The notes beneath the pieces were generated by a model, which saw only the letters and a program-made list of their open reading frames with translations, made no database searches and was not told the origin of the DNA. A DNA stretch of 64,000 nucleotides from Trichoplax sp. H2. Its lineage: Eukaryota; Placozoa; Uniplacotomia; Trichoplacea. The stretch covers positions 186,001 through 250,000 of the forward strand of contig NOWV01000039.1 in NCBI GenBank assembly GCA_003344405.1, given 5' to 3'. The translations under genes and the position numbers were made by a program. Below, in pieces: positions 63,801 to 64,000 of the stretch (its first letter is position 1; the number at the start of each line of letters is the position of its first letter).

Positions 63801-64000
63801 TACTTTAAGGTCTATTAGTGATGTATTATTTTTTTTTAAATTGTCAACCTTTTTTAGTTTTCGACCTATACGGATTGTATCCTTTACGTTAAGCAATAAC
63901 TCACACCAACGTTACTATATTTCGTTCTATTCTAAATCATTTCAGCATTACCCCTTACTGGTAATGTAACAATTTTGCAACTTTAATCTGGATTTAGAAC
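60897..64000 (+). CDS. GTF3C5: General transcription factor IIIC subunit 5 (TFIIIC63/Tfc1 family), 3' end outside window
   Basis: Exons: 60897-61019, 61171-61357, 61527-61619, 61734-61824, 61912-61954, 62032-~62124 or 62143, ~62311 or 62329-62400, 62468-62541, 62634-62732, 62924-63055, 63177-63330, 63450-63549, 63707-63756; more coding should follow beyond 64000. Key segments: PGLVKNPIKAVQCLGG, LNFRPEDEFCHPTYGD (family FRP.D.YCHP), KDRPIWSKNAL, AYHFKSGPWRSLWVKFGYDP (the family signature), YQVFDFRMK and LYQLIDIHHEDIQKFI. TFIIIC binds A and B boxes of RNA polymerase III genes; this subunit pairs with GTF3C3 and GTF3C1. The first donor is GC (CAG|GCAAGA). The intron around 62125-62330 is unusual (see findings). 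The first ATG gives 41 residues before the first intron; an earlier exon cannot be excluded. Confidence 0.92.

Overview
This is a eukaryotic, AT-rich, intron-dense window. Introns are mostly 50-200 bases with GT...AG ends, and many exons are under 100 bases. Animal-specific families are present: Vav with CH-DH-PH-C1-SH2-SH3, SMYD, the axonemal-dynein assembly factor DNAAF5, and TFIIIC subunit 5. Long tandem arrays of extracellular modules (SRCR, EGF, uromodulin-type D8C, MAM) are also present. Compact gene spacing, AT-richness and DMBT1-like SRCR expansions fit a placozoan (Trichoplax/Hoilungia) best. That assignment is inference; no species marker was seen.

Layout. 0-25 kb: three paralogous tandem arrays (A, B, C) of extracellular modules, almost all encoded by phase 1-1 exons. 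Array A (213-11588, +) is open throughout and runs D8C, 3 EGF, second D8C, linker, 4 SRCR, Thr linker, EGF, Thr linker, EGF, 3 SRCR. Array B (14549-20114) repeats the same module order with several nonsense and frameshift lesions and ends in a MAM domain. Array C (22206-25251) is a third, shorter and also damaged copy. Introns of array A carry near-identical blocks that record recent segmental duplication and loss of an SRCR exon. 25.3-27.8 kb: intergenic DNA with TATC-type simple sequence and clusters of the palindromic TACTGTAC motif. 27.8-37.7 kb (+): a complete 33-exon VAV gene (837 aa) lacking the N-terminal SH3.

38.4-41.9 kb (-): an unrecognised helical multi-exon gene with a ~113-bp-arm perfect-like hairpin in its last intron. 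42.2-46.7 kb (-): a patatin-like phospholipase homologue whose nucleophile Ser and catalytic Asp both appear replaced. 46.7-48.9 kb: intergenic diverged tandem repeats. 48.9-51.6 kb (-): complete SMYD3-like gene (448 aa), head-to-head with a 5-exon gene (52.1-54.6 kb, +, 353 aa) that looks mitochondrially targeted and carries a coding 21-bp minisatellite. 54.9-59.75 kb (-): complete 20-exon DNAAF5 (858 aa). 60.9-64 kb (+): GTF3C5, running off the right edge, with a GC-AG intron and a possible U12-type intron.

The exon models of VAV, SMYD3-like, DNAAF5 and the 353-aa gene were checked by hand: exon phases join and total lengths divide by three. The right half is ordinary housekeeping and signalling sequence. 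The left half is an actively evolving, birth-and-death locus for secreted or surface recognition proteins.
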